NCBI GenBank assembly: GCA_003344405.1
Contig: NOWV01000086.1
Span: 62,001-126,000, forward strand
Direction of reading: 5' to 3'
Length of the DNA stretch: 64,000 nt
Source of the DNA: Trichoplax sp. H2
Taxonomy: Eukaryota; Placozoa; Uniplacotomia; Trichoplacea
In this document: in pieces, positions 25,548 to 38,600 of the stretch
Numbering within the stretch: the stretch's first letter is position 1
How the letters are laid out: every line of letters begins with the position of its first letter
Position numbers and translations under genes: made by a program
The notes under the pieces: model-generated
The model's input: the letters and a program-made list of their open reading frames with translations, nothing else
What the model was told of the DNA's origin: nothing
The model's database searches: none

Positions 25548-25995
25548 GCTGTACACTGTACAGTACTGTACAGTCTACCAATTTTTGAGTCGGATGCAGT
25601 TTTGTGCAATGAAGTGAAAAGGCAACCCGAACCCGATCAAACCCGATCAAATTGTTGATGTCCTAACCCGAAATGAGTGCAATCGCCATACAAACACTGT
25701 ACTGTACTGTATCACCACAGAAATTCTTAACCCGAATCCCGCCTTCGACTCGGGTTTCGGGTGGACTTTGCACCTAAGTCGAATGCGATCCTTTTGTCCA
25801 CGCGCCCATAGTCTGTAGCGTACAGTACTGTGCACTAGAGACTCTCTATTAGGGTCTCCACAGTACACACAGTACTGTACTGTACAGTACAGTATAGTAC
25901 AGCAGGCGTAAAGTACACTTTAAAGGAAATTGCAAAACAATGACTGAAAATAAGGCCTCACCAGTACAGTGTACAGTACACAGTACTGTACAGAA
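25548..25995. repeat. ACWGT pentamer runs with a CCCGA-rich core
   Basis: Pentamer runs at about 25550-25574, 25697-25711, 25825-25835, 25868-25902 and 25962-25993. Between them (about 25625-25770) sits a GC-richer stretch with the direct repeat ACCCGATCAA ACCCGATCAA, several further CCCGA words and a hairpin at 25731-25761. Confidence 0.7.
25731..25761. repeat. 11-bp inverted repeat (hairpin)
   Basis: CCCGAATCCCG at 25731-25741 and CGGGTTTCGGG at 25751-25761 pair with one mismatch around a 9-nt loop. It is one of few GC-rich hairpins in the window. Its role is unknown. Confidence 0.6.
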
Positions 25996-26285
25996 GAAGG
26001 GGCGTTGGACCTTTTCGTCCTGTGAACATTTAGCGTGTCAGTTAATACGGAGTGACCGTAATTTTTAATTTCTAGAATCAGGATTGAGTTCGTTGAGTCG
26101 TTAGCCCATGAATTATGGGCAATTATTAAGAGTTTATGCTAAAAAGTGTAATATGCTTTGGCTTGTTTCATGCACAGGCAGCATAGCACTTGCATAGTAA
26201 CGCAAATGCAACTTTATCCTTTTTTGTCGTTAAAACTGAAGCATACATTGCACGTACAGTGTATACTGTCAATGCAGAAACTAAG

Positions 26286-26533
26286 GGACTACTCAAACTA
26301 AAAATTCTCCCTGACAAACCGTAACTAAAAAATTTTTCCCCTATGCTATACTAAAAATATGCGGGACTGGCAACGAATCTATCGTACCAACAATGTGGAA
26401 GCCTAATATAATAATCCCACAGTGATTAGTGCAGTAAATGCATAAAACGTATGGCAATTCCGTGTATTTTTAGTATAGGGGAAGAAATTGTTTAGTTACG
26501 GCTTGTCAGGGAGAATTTCGAGCTGAGTAAGCC
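26286..26533. mobile_element. MITE with about 80-bp terminal inverted repeats
   Basis: The left arm (26286-26372) and right arm (26452-26533) are imperfect reverse complements over about 80 bp. AATTCTCCCTGACAA at 26303-26317 matches exactly the reverse complement of 26503-26517, and CCGTAACTAAA, CCCCTA and TACTAAAAATA match further in. The loop is about 80 bp, with no coding capacity. The outer tip GGGACTACTCAAAC is akin to the ends of the elements near 10018 and 18027, which suggests one related non-autonomous DNA transposon group. Confidence 0.75.
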
Positions 26534-26599
26534 ACCGGCGGAAACCATAGAGATTTTTTTATTATTTTTTTATTGCTTTTTATCTCTACAGTATGACAG

Positions 26600-26755
26600 A
26601 AATCGATACAGTACAGTATCGTACTGCACTGTACACTGTAGACTGTGCAGTTATACAGTAGTGAGTACTGTACTGTCTACAGTACAGTACTGTGCGGTCA
26701 TTCGAGAGACTTGGTTGGAAAACTCAACGTACAGTACAGTACAGTACAGTACTGT
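26600..26755. repeat. ACWGT pentamer array upstream of the PP2C gene
   Basis: Dense ACAGT/ACTGT units, including five in a row at 26731-26755. The array ends about 160 bp before the first coding ATG of the phosphatase gene. Confidence 0.8.
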
Positions 26756-26913
26756 GCTTTAGTTTCGTTTAGTTTATTATAATACCGTACGGTTATATAA
26801 GATTATGTTGAGTCGACTGCAATTTTCTTAGCTATTTTTTTTCTTATGATTACTTGTCATTTTCAGAAAATACCTGGTCAGTTAATCTTAGTTTGGATTC
26901 AAAAATCGTCAAT

Positions 26914-29900
26914 ATGCCAAATGATAAAGATCGCCCTGGCTATCCATTAGCATTGGATGCTGATTCTGTAGCTGTTATGAAAGAATTTTTAACCTCTTTT
27001 GTAGCTGAGCATCCTGTTACAGAATTTAACGAAGACAGTTCATTACCTATTTCGGTCGGCTGTTACTATTTAGTGGATAAAGAAGTTGAAGGCTGCTGTA
27101 TTGACTGGTCCAGGCGCTATTTGAGCACATGGTATGATATATCCTAGAAATTTCTCTTAATGTATAGCTTATCCTTGAATTTTAATTTCGTAATTCCGTG
27201 TTATGTTCACTCTGTTTGGATAAATTTAAACTCTATTGTGGGTATCAGGGGGTAGTCCCTGATTGAGATACTACTGTATGTTCGTTTTTGATGTCAAATC
27301 ATGCTAATTTCTTGAGGCCAAGATGAAGGCTGAGACAAATCGTATCGAAAATGATAACATTAGTTACTCCTTCTTATAGCGTAACGTACATGGATAATAC
27401 GATCGTAAAGGCGGCGTTGAGTCATTTCTTATAGCATACTCATCAAGATTGAATGCATCTTCATCAAATGCACATTACTCTATTATGATTAACAGCTGAT
27501 GATTTATCTTCAGTTAAGCATTATTAATAATAATTATTATTCAATACAACAATATGTAAAACAGTATTAAAGTTAGGATTTAAGCAAATTTAGCTTAAAT
27601 TATTGTACTGTATATACTTTTTTACAACAATGTTGCGTTAATCATTCATTTACATTATAGATAGTTATCACTTGGTTATAAACTGATGTTATAATGATTT
27701 GTCCATAACTTACATTTAGTTATACGTATCAGTCTGTAACGAGCTGATGTCGGTAGGATGTAGTGGTACTTACTAAGTATATTAGACTATTCATTAACGA
27801 ATTAGTGTCATTGTTCAGTAGATCCGTCCATGTAACTAAGTACCTGTGTTGTTGATACAATCTTAAATGATTTTGATTATCATCCATTAATGGTGTTGCT
27901 ACAGTATCAAACTACTTTGTTAACTGCTCACTGCCCTCTAATTGTACTCTCTAATGACAAGTTTACCAAAAAATGAATTGTAACTGTAAAATTTCATCAA
28001 TTTAATTTTGTATGGCTGACCATAGAATATAGTGACTCATTCTATAATCGCACAAATTGTAAAAATGAACTATTGATTACGTGATAACCGATAATGCTTC
28101 CCCTCACCCACTGTACAACAATAGTTGAATATGTTGACAAACCCCACTTGTAATTAGTATCTCCTGATTGATTATCCCAATTAAGATGTAGTAATATGAG
28201 TATTATTGTAAAACACAAATTATGTATCATCTTAGCTATCAGATTGAGATTAAGCATAGAAAACGTTCCATTTTCAAATCATGCTCAAGTAACCCACGAA
28301 GAAGAAGAGAAAATAATTTTAATCGCGACTGCGATGCCATCATATTTTAGCAACGCTCAATGAAACGAAAAATTATCTTCTCAACGAAGCATAACAAACA
28401 CATTTATCACTTGGCAAATCCCCGCATCTACTTGTATCAACTATGGTGTAGTCAATAGTGTATTTATTATTATTGTTATATTGTAAACTGATTTATGGCA
28501 TTTGTAAGACTGCCTTCCCACAAGCTTTTGTTTTTTATCTCGCTATAATTGATTGTCTGTGTAGTTGCATGTAATACATTGTTTCCAAGCTACTTTCTCC
28601 TACGCTACTGTCTTATATTTAAAGCAAATTATAGATTTGTGACGCTAAAAATTTGTTTTTATCACTCACGAGTTGTAAATCCAATTAAATGCTTGACTAC
28701 CGAACAGTACGTCGTATAAATTAATGCATTCCGTCGATATAGTACAACCCTGTTGTGTGGAGTACTGTACTGATATATAGCGGCGTATGGCATTTAAATT
28801 TTCCGAAGGGAAGTTAAAAAATTAACTGTACAATTTCTCACGCGCGTTCTAAAACATGATGACATTGCGTTATTTGAAGCCAAATTATGGAAGTTATTTT
28901 CAGAATTGATCTACTTCGAAAATATTAGACGCCTGAAGAGTGATCTCATCACGTTCTATAATACTAACGCTACATATGCACCACTAGAAGAGAATTTTTA
29001 CGAAGTTGCTATGCTAACAAAGCAGGCTTGAAAGAAAAAAGTGCTCTTTTTTATTATTTCTAATACAGTACTAAAATATGGAGGTTATTTATGCTTGTTA
29101 TCTAACTACTTATTCGTTATAAACTTGCGTAGTGAGTATAAACGTGAAATCATAATTAGTATAATAATTACTAATTTTAATGAATCAATTGTTATTACAA
29201 TAATTAATCACGTAAACACTCCACAGTCAATGCTAAAAATTATCTACGTACTGTACTGTACAGTATAACCATACGAGCATTCGTACTGCAATGTTAATCG
29301 CTACTAATTCGTAACGTTAAACCGATACCTTAGTTTGAAATTTTAACTACGAAATCATTAAAATAATATTAAGCCTAGCAACGGTGATGATTTCAGCATT
29401 TTATTGCCGTGAAATTTTTCAGAGTATGATTAATTCAGGGTTAAGTGATATTAAATCAATCTTTCGATCGGATCGATATCAAGGATATACTATAAACCAG
29501 CAAATAGTTTATGTAAACGATCATTCGCCGATACAGTAAATGCTCATTGCTAATTAGCTTTCGAATAAATAGCTCCACCAGTAAGGAATTACACATGACG
29601 TCCTTGTCAATCAGATATCGTATCTTACTACTGTACTGATCAATTTATTTACACTTTTATTGTGAAGCGGCGGCGTCACCCTATGAGTATGCCGCTTATT
29701 AAAAACTAGCATTTCGTACTGCGTAAACTCTTATTTGTTCTTTGCTTCTAAAAACGCAAGAAAAATCAAATTATACAGCTATGATGTTTATATGGTACGA
29801 TCGGTAATAAATTTTATGAAAACTCGACGCTTTTATGCACCATTATGAAAAATAAGATATAATTATAATCATTATTATATACACATTGAGGCAACATCTA

Positions 29901-32516
29901 TTTAATCAGGCAGTCAGTATCATAAACTTCTAGATATAATAGATACAGCTGCTTCTAGCAGTACATGTCCGTACTGTGCTTATACTCATTATAAGTGTGG
30001 TGAAAATCACTTCCACTCTAAGTCCAACAGCCACTAATGTTCGTCTTACTTATTCCTAGTTCAGCACCAGAAATCCTTCAATGCAGTATAGCAAGGCATG
30101 CTACAGATGAAATGCTAGCCATAGATCTGTCTATTTTTCGAGAAAAAACGGCAATAGAAGATGACTCCGATAGCCCAATGAACGAAGACGAACGTCGTAA
30201 GTTGCTCAGATTTTCTATACCATGTAGTTATATTACTTTAGAATGTTTTTAATTAATTTTGCTATCCTACTATAGTAGTGCAGTATCATCTTTAACGTGA
30301 GATTAAAGCTATTACTTGATAGATCTACTAGGTAGAAATGTTGCCTGTCATCTACTTAATGTCGTCAACCAGTATTGCCATCGCTGGCATCAAGATATGC
30401 CTATTTTATACAAGTCATCATTTGAAATGGAAACCTATTCCAAGGCAATAAGAAATAGAAGAAAAAAAATGGAAGATAAACATACAATCGTCAATCAATT
30501 TAATACTTTATATGGTTTAAAGGTTAGACTTAATTATTATACGAGCATTCCATGTTGCATGTATTGTAAAAAATGTAAAAAAGTTAAAGAATAAAGAGAT
30601 GTAGTTATTACCTAATTTAAAGAAGTTATATTACTTCAATTTATATCATGATATGATTAACATTTAATTATTGTTTCTGAATGAATTAAAGGATACACCC
30701 AGTTTATCATTTTATGGTGTCTATGATGGCCATGGAGGCATGGACGCATCCAGTTATGCCTTTGTCCATTTGCATACTATTATGGCTCATAGTTTATGCT
30801 CAAAGGATAACATTCAAGAAGCATTAATAGAGAGCTTTGAAAAGACCGATGAACAATTTGGTATTAAATCAAAGCAAGAGGTATGTGCTAATGAAATGTA
30901 ATGATATCAACATGTCAAATGAGCAGTTGTAAACCTCTAATGAAATGCATTTACAATAGAACGTTTATCAACTACTTAACATATAACTAATGATATCATT
31001 TAATTATTGTCTTAGAACCTACATAGTGGTACCACTGCTGTTGCAACTATTGTAACAGCGGATAAATTATATATTTCTTGGCTTGGAGATTCACAAGTGA
31101 TCCTTAGTAGAGGTGGAAAAGCTGTCGTTTTAATGAATCCTCATAAACCTGAACGCGAGGTTGGCTGTAATTTCTTTGATTTTAAGGTGCTTCTAGGAAA
31201 TTAAACGCTACTTGTTATTAAGTTATCTTCTTGATCAATATCGGAATTAGGATGAAAAGGCTCGTATTGAAGCTTTAGGAGGATGTGTAGTTTGGTTTGG
31301 CGCATGGCGAGTCAACGGGACGCTCTCCGTGTCTCGAGCAATTGGCGATGCCGATTACAAGCCATATGTAAGCGGTACACCTGATACCAATGAAGTTAAT
31401 CTTGATGGGAACGAAGATTTCATTTTACTTGCTTGCGACGGCCTATGGGACGTTCTAACTCCCGATGAAACCGTAGAAATCATAACTAATTATCTTAATG
31501 AAGCTGATGGAAAAAAAGAAAACGTACCTGAATTAATTGTCGAAAAAGCGGTTGATAAGGGTTCTAGCGATAATATTTCAGTTATTGTGTCGTTTTTTCC
31601 TCGAAAAACCTCTAAAGTTAAAGAAACTACTTTACCAATCGAAAATGCAGTGAATTTAACTACCTCAGATGATCATACAGATACTTACGAAAACATAGAT
31701 AACAAAACTGATTCAATAGCTACAAAATCAGAAGTTAATAATCCATCGGAGAAAAATAATGAAGGAAAGCTGAGTACTTTATATTCTAAAGACAGCTCTG
31801 AACAATTATCCAACAATTTAGGCAAAATTGATAGTATTAATACGAAAGGATCGAATAATAGTGGCGCATCATCGCCATCACTTAAACCAATAGTGATGGG
31901 ATATCCTCTTCGTTCAAACTCACGCTCAACTAGCAGTCAAGATGCACCCACAGAATTGTCGCCTGGAACGAAATCGTTATCACTTCGGCAACATATCTTA
32001 AGTAATAAGCCTCGACCAAAGAGCTACACGACATCTGTTTTAGATACTTTATCAATAAATGCACAAAATAAAACTATTATCAGAGCTGCATTAAATGCGA
32101 CTAAAGGTAAATCTTTAGTGCGTAAAGTAAATGGCAGTGAATCCAACAGCATCGGACTTCCTAAAGTTACGGATACTAAATCGGAGAAATCTTTGACATC
32201 GCATTCGGTTAAAGAGCACCCTCATAGGTCAGGTTCAGATCCGAATATAAATTTACCAATGTCAATAAAAGGTATGGGTGGAAATCAGGGAGCATCAGTA
32301 TCACCAACCCCTCGCCACTCTCGTGTAATACTAAGACCAAGTGTAGATATCAACACTCTCAAAACTGGCGAAGAACAAGAATGTCCTAGACGATATTCCA
32401 TGCCATCGAAATTAGAAGGTGCAATACATGTTAGTAAGATGGAAACTGGGTCAAAAAATTCTTCGGTATCGCAACAAAAAGTATTGCTTAAAAAGACTAG
32501 AAGCATGAAGAAGTAA
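26914..32516 (+). CDS. PP2C-family phosphatase of the PPM1E/PPM1F (POPX/CaMKP) type
   Basis: Metal-dependent Ser/Thr phosphatase. Vertebrate PPM1E/PPM1F dephosphorylate PAK and CaM kinases and bind PIX. Exons: 26867-27131 (first ATG 26914), 30060-30196, 30332-30522 (or from 30323), 30692-30880, 31016-31159 and 31251-32516, giving about 714 residues. The N-terminal exon carries [10 protein letters not shown], matching the conserved xEEVEGE region of the PPM1E/F N-terminus. It splices across 2.9 kb to [14 protein letters not shown], the counterpart of ARATSDEVLQSDLS. Catalytic-domain motifs in order: [16 protein letters not shown] (about residue 193), [27 protein letters not shown] (as in PPM1E), SRAIGD, ACDGLWD (about 356) and SSDNIS (about 400). 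The metal-binding Asp residues are all present. A Ser/Thr-rich tail of about 300 residues, probably disordered, ends in a basic KKTRSMKK. An upstream exon may exist because an AG acceptor precedes 26867. Confidence 0.9.
27132..30059 (+). other. Large first intron of the PP2C gene
   Basis: The donor GTATGA at 27132 and the acceptor after TTATTCCTAG at 30059 bound a 2.9 kb intron. It contains a GGGTAGTCCCTG motif near 27250, like the MITE tips, and a short pentamer run near 29250-29264. No exon or nested gene is recognised in it. Confidence 0.65.
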
Positions 32517-35500
32517 TGGCATACACTAAACGTGTATCTTCAGGCTTAAAATAATTTACTAACATTGTTAACCTTACTAACTCTTGCTTAATACTGGTGC
32601 TGTTCAAAGCCTTATTTGCCTATGGTAATGACTGCTAACGTTTATTATATACTCTATCTGATCGTGCTTCTAGGCAATTTGCAAAATAGCTATATATATA
32701 TATATAGACTGGCCTATAATGTGTATATATATATATATAAAGTGGATCTATCAATAACGATAATAATATCCTTTGTATATATTACCGTAACATATCATAT
32801 TCAGTGCATTATCATCACTTAAGAATTACCTTCACACCCGCTTTAAAATGTTATACATACAAGTATAAGGCTAATTTAGTCTGCAGTACAGTATATATAT
32901 ATATATATATCGTAAATGTTATGGAATACAATTTATTGCTTAAATCGTTTTTAATGCTCATATTTTGGATATCATAAAAGCATAACGTATATTACTAGAT
33001 TATAAAATCATTTATGAAACATGTTTATGTCATCTAATACGTTTTGAAGGCAATGAGATAAGGCATTGCGCTATCTTTTACCGTATTAAACCTCGTTAGT
33101 ACCGTAACACTATTATGCATACTAGAAGATAAGTTCTCACTTTTGTCTTTTCAATCTTAACTTATACGTATATAATATATATATATGTTACTATATATTA
33201 TATTGACTTCTTACATTGTTTTATAAACTATTATTATTCCAGTTCTTGAGTATGTAAATAAATATACGAAAACTTACTGTAATAATTATGCGCTAAAGGT
33301 CAACATGTTCATAACCATGATATGATCGTTTGGCTATTTTCAATGAACAATCATAAAATTATTGTTATTCTCAATTGCTGTCTCAATAATACTACATGTA
33401 ATATTGACTTACTCAGAAGATATGTTTCTTTTATTAAAATGAAGGATAGAATATCTATAATTTTTTTAATTTCTGATGACATGCACATTGTTAACTGTTC
33501 CTAATATTGAAGACTTGGTATATAATGCTAACCAAGTAATAATAGCAATATTTTTTTACACAGTTTGCTTGTTTAACACCTTTCCTCACATCTATAGAAT
33601 AAAATAATACACCGTTATAGGGATGTTACTGAAAGCACAATAGAATTATGCTGCTAATTCTTAATATATTACAATAACTTTGACTATATTGCAGATATAT
33701 ATCTGCTTATCTGGTTAATTTCAATTTGTCATTCCAGAACTAAGTCACTTCTACCTATTGCCATTTCAATTTGCTAAGAAATAATTATTCACTGTCATTC
33801 TACAATTTATGATGATTGTAAGAGTAAATGTCATTTTCGATAAAACTCAAGTCATTTATAATTGTTGTTGCTAAATAGGTTACGCTGATGCAACAGATTT
33901 CCTGTCGTACTATACTTTATGTTGATAAATATTGGAATATGAGTAATAACACAGCATAATTAAATTATGATTCTACATACAATGCTTAACGGTAGTAAAA
34001 AGGACGATAATTAATACTGGTAAGATAGTAACATATCAGCAATTGATGAAAAGTGCTGATTTATTGCATCAACAAATGGCTATATCGTATGCCGTAGAAA
34101 TAACTCAGAATCTACAGATTTACGCTTAAAATATAAGTCTTTAAATGCTATTGCGACTTTAAATGTCGGTAGTTTCTAAAAATTAACTTTCTCTGTCGTA
34201 CTTAGTCTTCCACATTGATAATAATACAACTATTATTGCAAAATGCATGTTATATGCCCTTTTTATAGCTTGATATACAGTATTAAAGTAACTAATGATT
34301 TTGCAACTAAAACATTATCAATAATTATTATATAATATGCTATAGGCTTCAGGTGTCCTTTCTTAATTATTTAGAATTAGAATTGTGCGACGAGATCTTC
34401 ACGTTTCTCATGCGATTAATATATATTGCATCTCTTAATTACCGAACTATGAATTAATTTTTATTTCATCTTATACGAGTGTCACAACTCAGTAGTTGCA
34501 ACAAGAAAAACAAAAATTAACTTAAGACACAAAGTCAAGTTTTGAACTAAAGTCGTTATCAATATTTATCTTTATTTTAACAGAAACTCTGGTTATATAG
34601 AAAACATCTAAGCGTAAACATGTTATTATTGCTATCTCTAACTCTAAATTTAGTGTTCATCACCCTAGTAAATATGTAAACAGATTTTCCTACGTTATCC
34701 TACTTTTTCTAAGACTTGTCCAGAACAACGTTCGGCGACTAAACATTAAACATATAATCATAACCATAATATCAAAATACTCTAATAATAGTTTTACTAA
34801 ATTTAGTATCAGTAAAGTATTGGTATACTAGCAAATACATAAGGATCTCCTATAAACATAAATGCCCTATTTTAAGACTTATTTTATTCAAATACATTTT
34901 AATGTCCAAAATTATTAAATTTATATTTTATAATACTACCGTTATTGTAACCAGCGGGCAAGACTTATTTTAAGCTTGTACCAACACTCTAACTACTGTA
35001 CTTACACATATGTCTCTGAATACGATACTGCGATCATAAGATACAAGTATTAAACGCAACACTACTTTACCAGCATTTAGATTCTAACGTCGCGCTAGAT
35101 AACCTATAGTCTATCCAGTATTTTTAGGTGTTACAGTTTGTTTATTTATTTCATTAATATATAACTTTAACGTCAGTCAACTTGCTTATAATAAGGCGAG
35201 ATAGCAGTAATATCTTTTAATAAATATCTAAAATAAATGTTTAGTTATAATTTATCATAACTGTAATCTAATAACCTTTCCCAGTATTAAACTGGAGAAT
35301 GCCATATACTTTAATTCATGATTATCGTACGATTAAACCGGTTATGTATTTACATTAAAATTTCTAATAGGCTATTTAATATACAAAATCAGCCTCTAGC
35401 TCCAAATTTAGAGAAAAATCTTACTTATGCATCATATACCATAATACAAAGTAAATTAAGTACAATTTGCATTGATACCATAATAGCCAGAAAGGATTAC

Positions 35501-35659
35501 CTCTGAGATTGTCAAAATAGGTTTCGAAGTTTGCACTTAGTTTAGCATAAATAAAGTAAAATTAATAATAATAATAATAGTAGTCAATCTTTTTGTACAT
35601 AATCGTAAGCTTCTATAACAGTTTTACTTAAGTTCTATTTTGTTGTATTTATTAGAGTA
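32517..35659. other. Convergent intergenic region with (TA)n tracts
   Basis: No gene recognised. (TA)n microsatellites lie at about 32692-32705, 32725-32739, 32893-32911 and 33174-33185. The remainder is plain AT-rich sequence between two genes that converge here. Confidence 0.5.
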
Positions 35660-35669
35660 TTTATTTATT
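35660..35669 (-). terminator. Overlapping poly(A) signals of the RING gene
   Basis: On the minus strand two overlapping AATAAA hexamers (35669-35664 and 35665-35660) lie only 5-14 bases after the TAA stop, so the 3' UTR would be very short. Confidence 0.55.
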
Positions 35670-35673
35670 TCAT

Positions 35674-38600
35674 TTAAACATAGACCATATCACCATAGTG
35701 AATTTGAACTCCATTTGTGGTATGCTCGATCTGTAATTTCTTAAAAACTTTTTCTGCAAATTTGAAATATTTTAAAATTATCTTCATATCTAAATGATTT
35801 ATAGCAAGCAAATAGCTTAGTTACAAAATAGGTCGATGGAATGATGTCGGATATGTTTGGGTTACAAATTTTACAAGTATCAAATGCATTATCTTATTGA
35901 ATTAAATTAACCTAATGCAGATTGAAAGAAAATCCAAAATAGTCGTTGAATACTTCTTATACCATTAGTTGATGATAATTATGTATACTTACCCAAAATA
36001 TTGCTTTTACACAATGGACAAGTATAGTTTTCTTCGAACCATAGATCTACGCAGTTTTTATGGAATTCATGTTGACAAGGTGTAATTCGAATATCCTATT
36101 AGTATAAAATACAGTTTCTGTGATAAATACTCTACACTGATGTCTGTGATCTAGCTCTCTATAACTTGTGAGACAAAGAAATTATTCTATTTTCATGCTA
36201 TAAATGGAGTATCTCCTTAGCTTAATGATTACTAATTTAACAACGCTTGTAAAGCCTCAATCTATCGTGAAGCTAACAATATTTAAATTAATTAAGCATA
36301 AGTTAGAATGGCATCTGGAAGATATTCATTTAGTGTGATATAATTACTTCAATAATATTCTTATGAGCGTTTATACCTTTATATAACTAATATTTACTTT
36401 AATAACAACCCAAGTTAGATATACGTATATGTATCATATCAACATAGCTATGATGTACGCGTATGTACTTCACGGCCTTGAATAAATCAACTTACCTCGC
36501 CTGAGAGAAATGTTTCCAAGCAAATGGGACATGTGGGTTCATCAACTGCTACTCTTGTAGTGGTATGAGAATAATCGCTATTATCGCTTCGAATTAATGT
36601 TTGAAGAGAATGTAGCGAAGACTTAACTAGCAACGCAGATTCATATTTGTAGACTTTCATGGTATTTAACGCTTTATTTGTTAATTTTCGAATTTTTCCC
36701 TACCGCGCATTAGCACAAAAATAAAGTGTAGTAGTTGATTAAATCGATATGCTTGAGCCTTACTTCCAGTAAAACTATTATACCGCTATCACTGATAAAT
36801 TTTTAGCGTATAACAAAGCAGGAAGCTACATACAAGAAAATAACATGAACTAATTGCCTAGAATTGGGGCTCATAGAACTATTGCATAAAAAATATAGTG
36901 TAATTCCGATTAAATTAAAGTCCTCATTTTTAATAATAGATATTCGGAGATAAATTCGTTGCGATTTGTCTATAATTACTTGATTAGCTAGATCTAAAGC
37001 ATGACCGATTTATTCTGTATTAACTTACATAACGCTTAGCTTGTAACTTCATTCTTATAAATAATCCCATCATAAAAATGAAGAAGATAATTAAGAACGA
37101 AGATAAAACACAAACTTCGATGAATCCGTTTAGGTTGAAATACTGAATTAGGGGAAAATATAATACGCAATGATGAGTTAGTTAATACCAGGTTAATACT
37201 ATCAATTTTTTCCAAGTTCTATTACATAAAATTATCTTTACTTCAGAATATTACTTTGGAGGCTACTTAATTTAAATTAGTAGAATAAAGGTTATTCAAA
37301 ACAGCTACGCTCAATGGAGTACTGTAGACAAGAGCAATAAAGTACTATCTAAACACTGTATACAGATTAGATCATCGATCATATGATTACATACCACTTC
37401 AGTTTTAGGATTTTCGACGCGATTTATGCTAACTTGAATTGATTTTGTCCTAGCAAAAGTTATAAGTGAGACGCAGGCAAATATTAATGTGGAAGTGAAA
37501 TTTTATTTGTACTACTATAGCAACGACGGATATACCGGCACATACATTGTAAATGATGCTGATACATATTAATAGCAAGAGGGGAAAGGATAACGAAGAG
37601 CTTAAATTTACCGGACATACTTTTCTTGCAGCTTGCTGTAGATTAGCGATAAATCATTTCCTTGGTATCCTTTGACAATTAAGATCGGCTTTTTAAACTG
37701 ATTAGCTGTATTTTGAATCTAAAACATAATACCAAGGACTTTAGTCCATATAATACCCTGCTCAATGGCTTCATCATGAACCATGAGACTATCATCAGCA
37801 AACAGAATTAATTATAGCGGTGACTTTTATATTATTTAGGAGAAATTCTACCTCGTTTGTTAAATATTCGTTATCTCCAACATTGATTATAATACCAGCC
37901 ACACCGTTAGTGATTAGCATCTCGCACTAGTACATATGAAATCAATAATTACTCCTTAAATCTGATCCTTTCAATGCATAATTTAATATCATCTGCCTCA
38001 TCAATAGTTATTTTTGCTATATATGAGATATAATCATATAGTAAACAATTCTTAACATCTTAAGGACTAATGTTACGATAAGAAATATTATACCAAACGC
38101 TAATTATGTCACAAGAGGTATGGTAGCAAGGAAGGAATGTCATATTAAAGTCTAGAACTAGATCATTTTTAACTTACCATGTAAACAAGCATTTGTGTAG
38201 TCAATTTTTGGGATGGTAGCTCGATATAAGCAATATTCTGTACGTCTTTTGATAATTGAATATTCTTGTAACCGTGTCTAGACCAAGTAACCTTAATTAA
38301 TTTTTTAATAAAAATTAGAATTTTAACCACACTCCCTTATTACAATAGATTATAATCCGATGATAGAAAAATCAATATATTGTAAGATATTATAGTATCA
38401 TCTGATTTAAAATAAGTTGCTGCTAGTATTCATTGCCATACAATCCCTTTTTAGAACTTTAATTCGCTAATGGTTTAATTATAATTGTTTGCTAGACATT
38501 CTAGCCTGCTTGTACAGCATAGGTATTTTTTCGGTCGTCATAACGATTAAAAATTTTCAACCATACTCGAGCGATACTCATATCATCGCATCTTAAGGTA

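Noticed and set aside
9360-26755. Resemblance of CTGT...ACAG palindromes to bacterial LexA-type operators
   Set aside because: The DNA is clearly eukaryotic with spliced genes, and the half-site spacing follows the 5-bp unit, not an operator.
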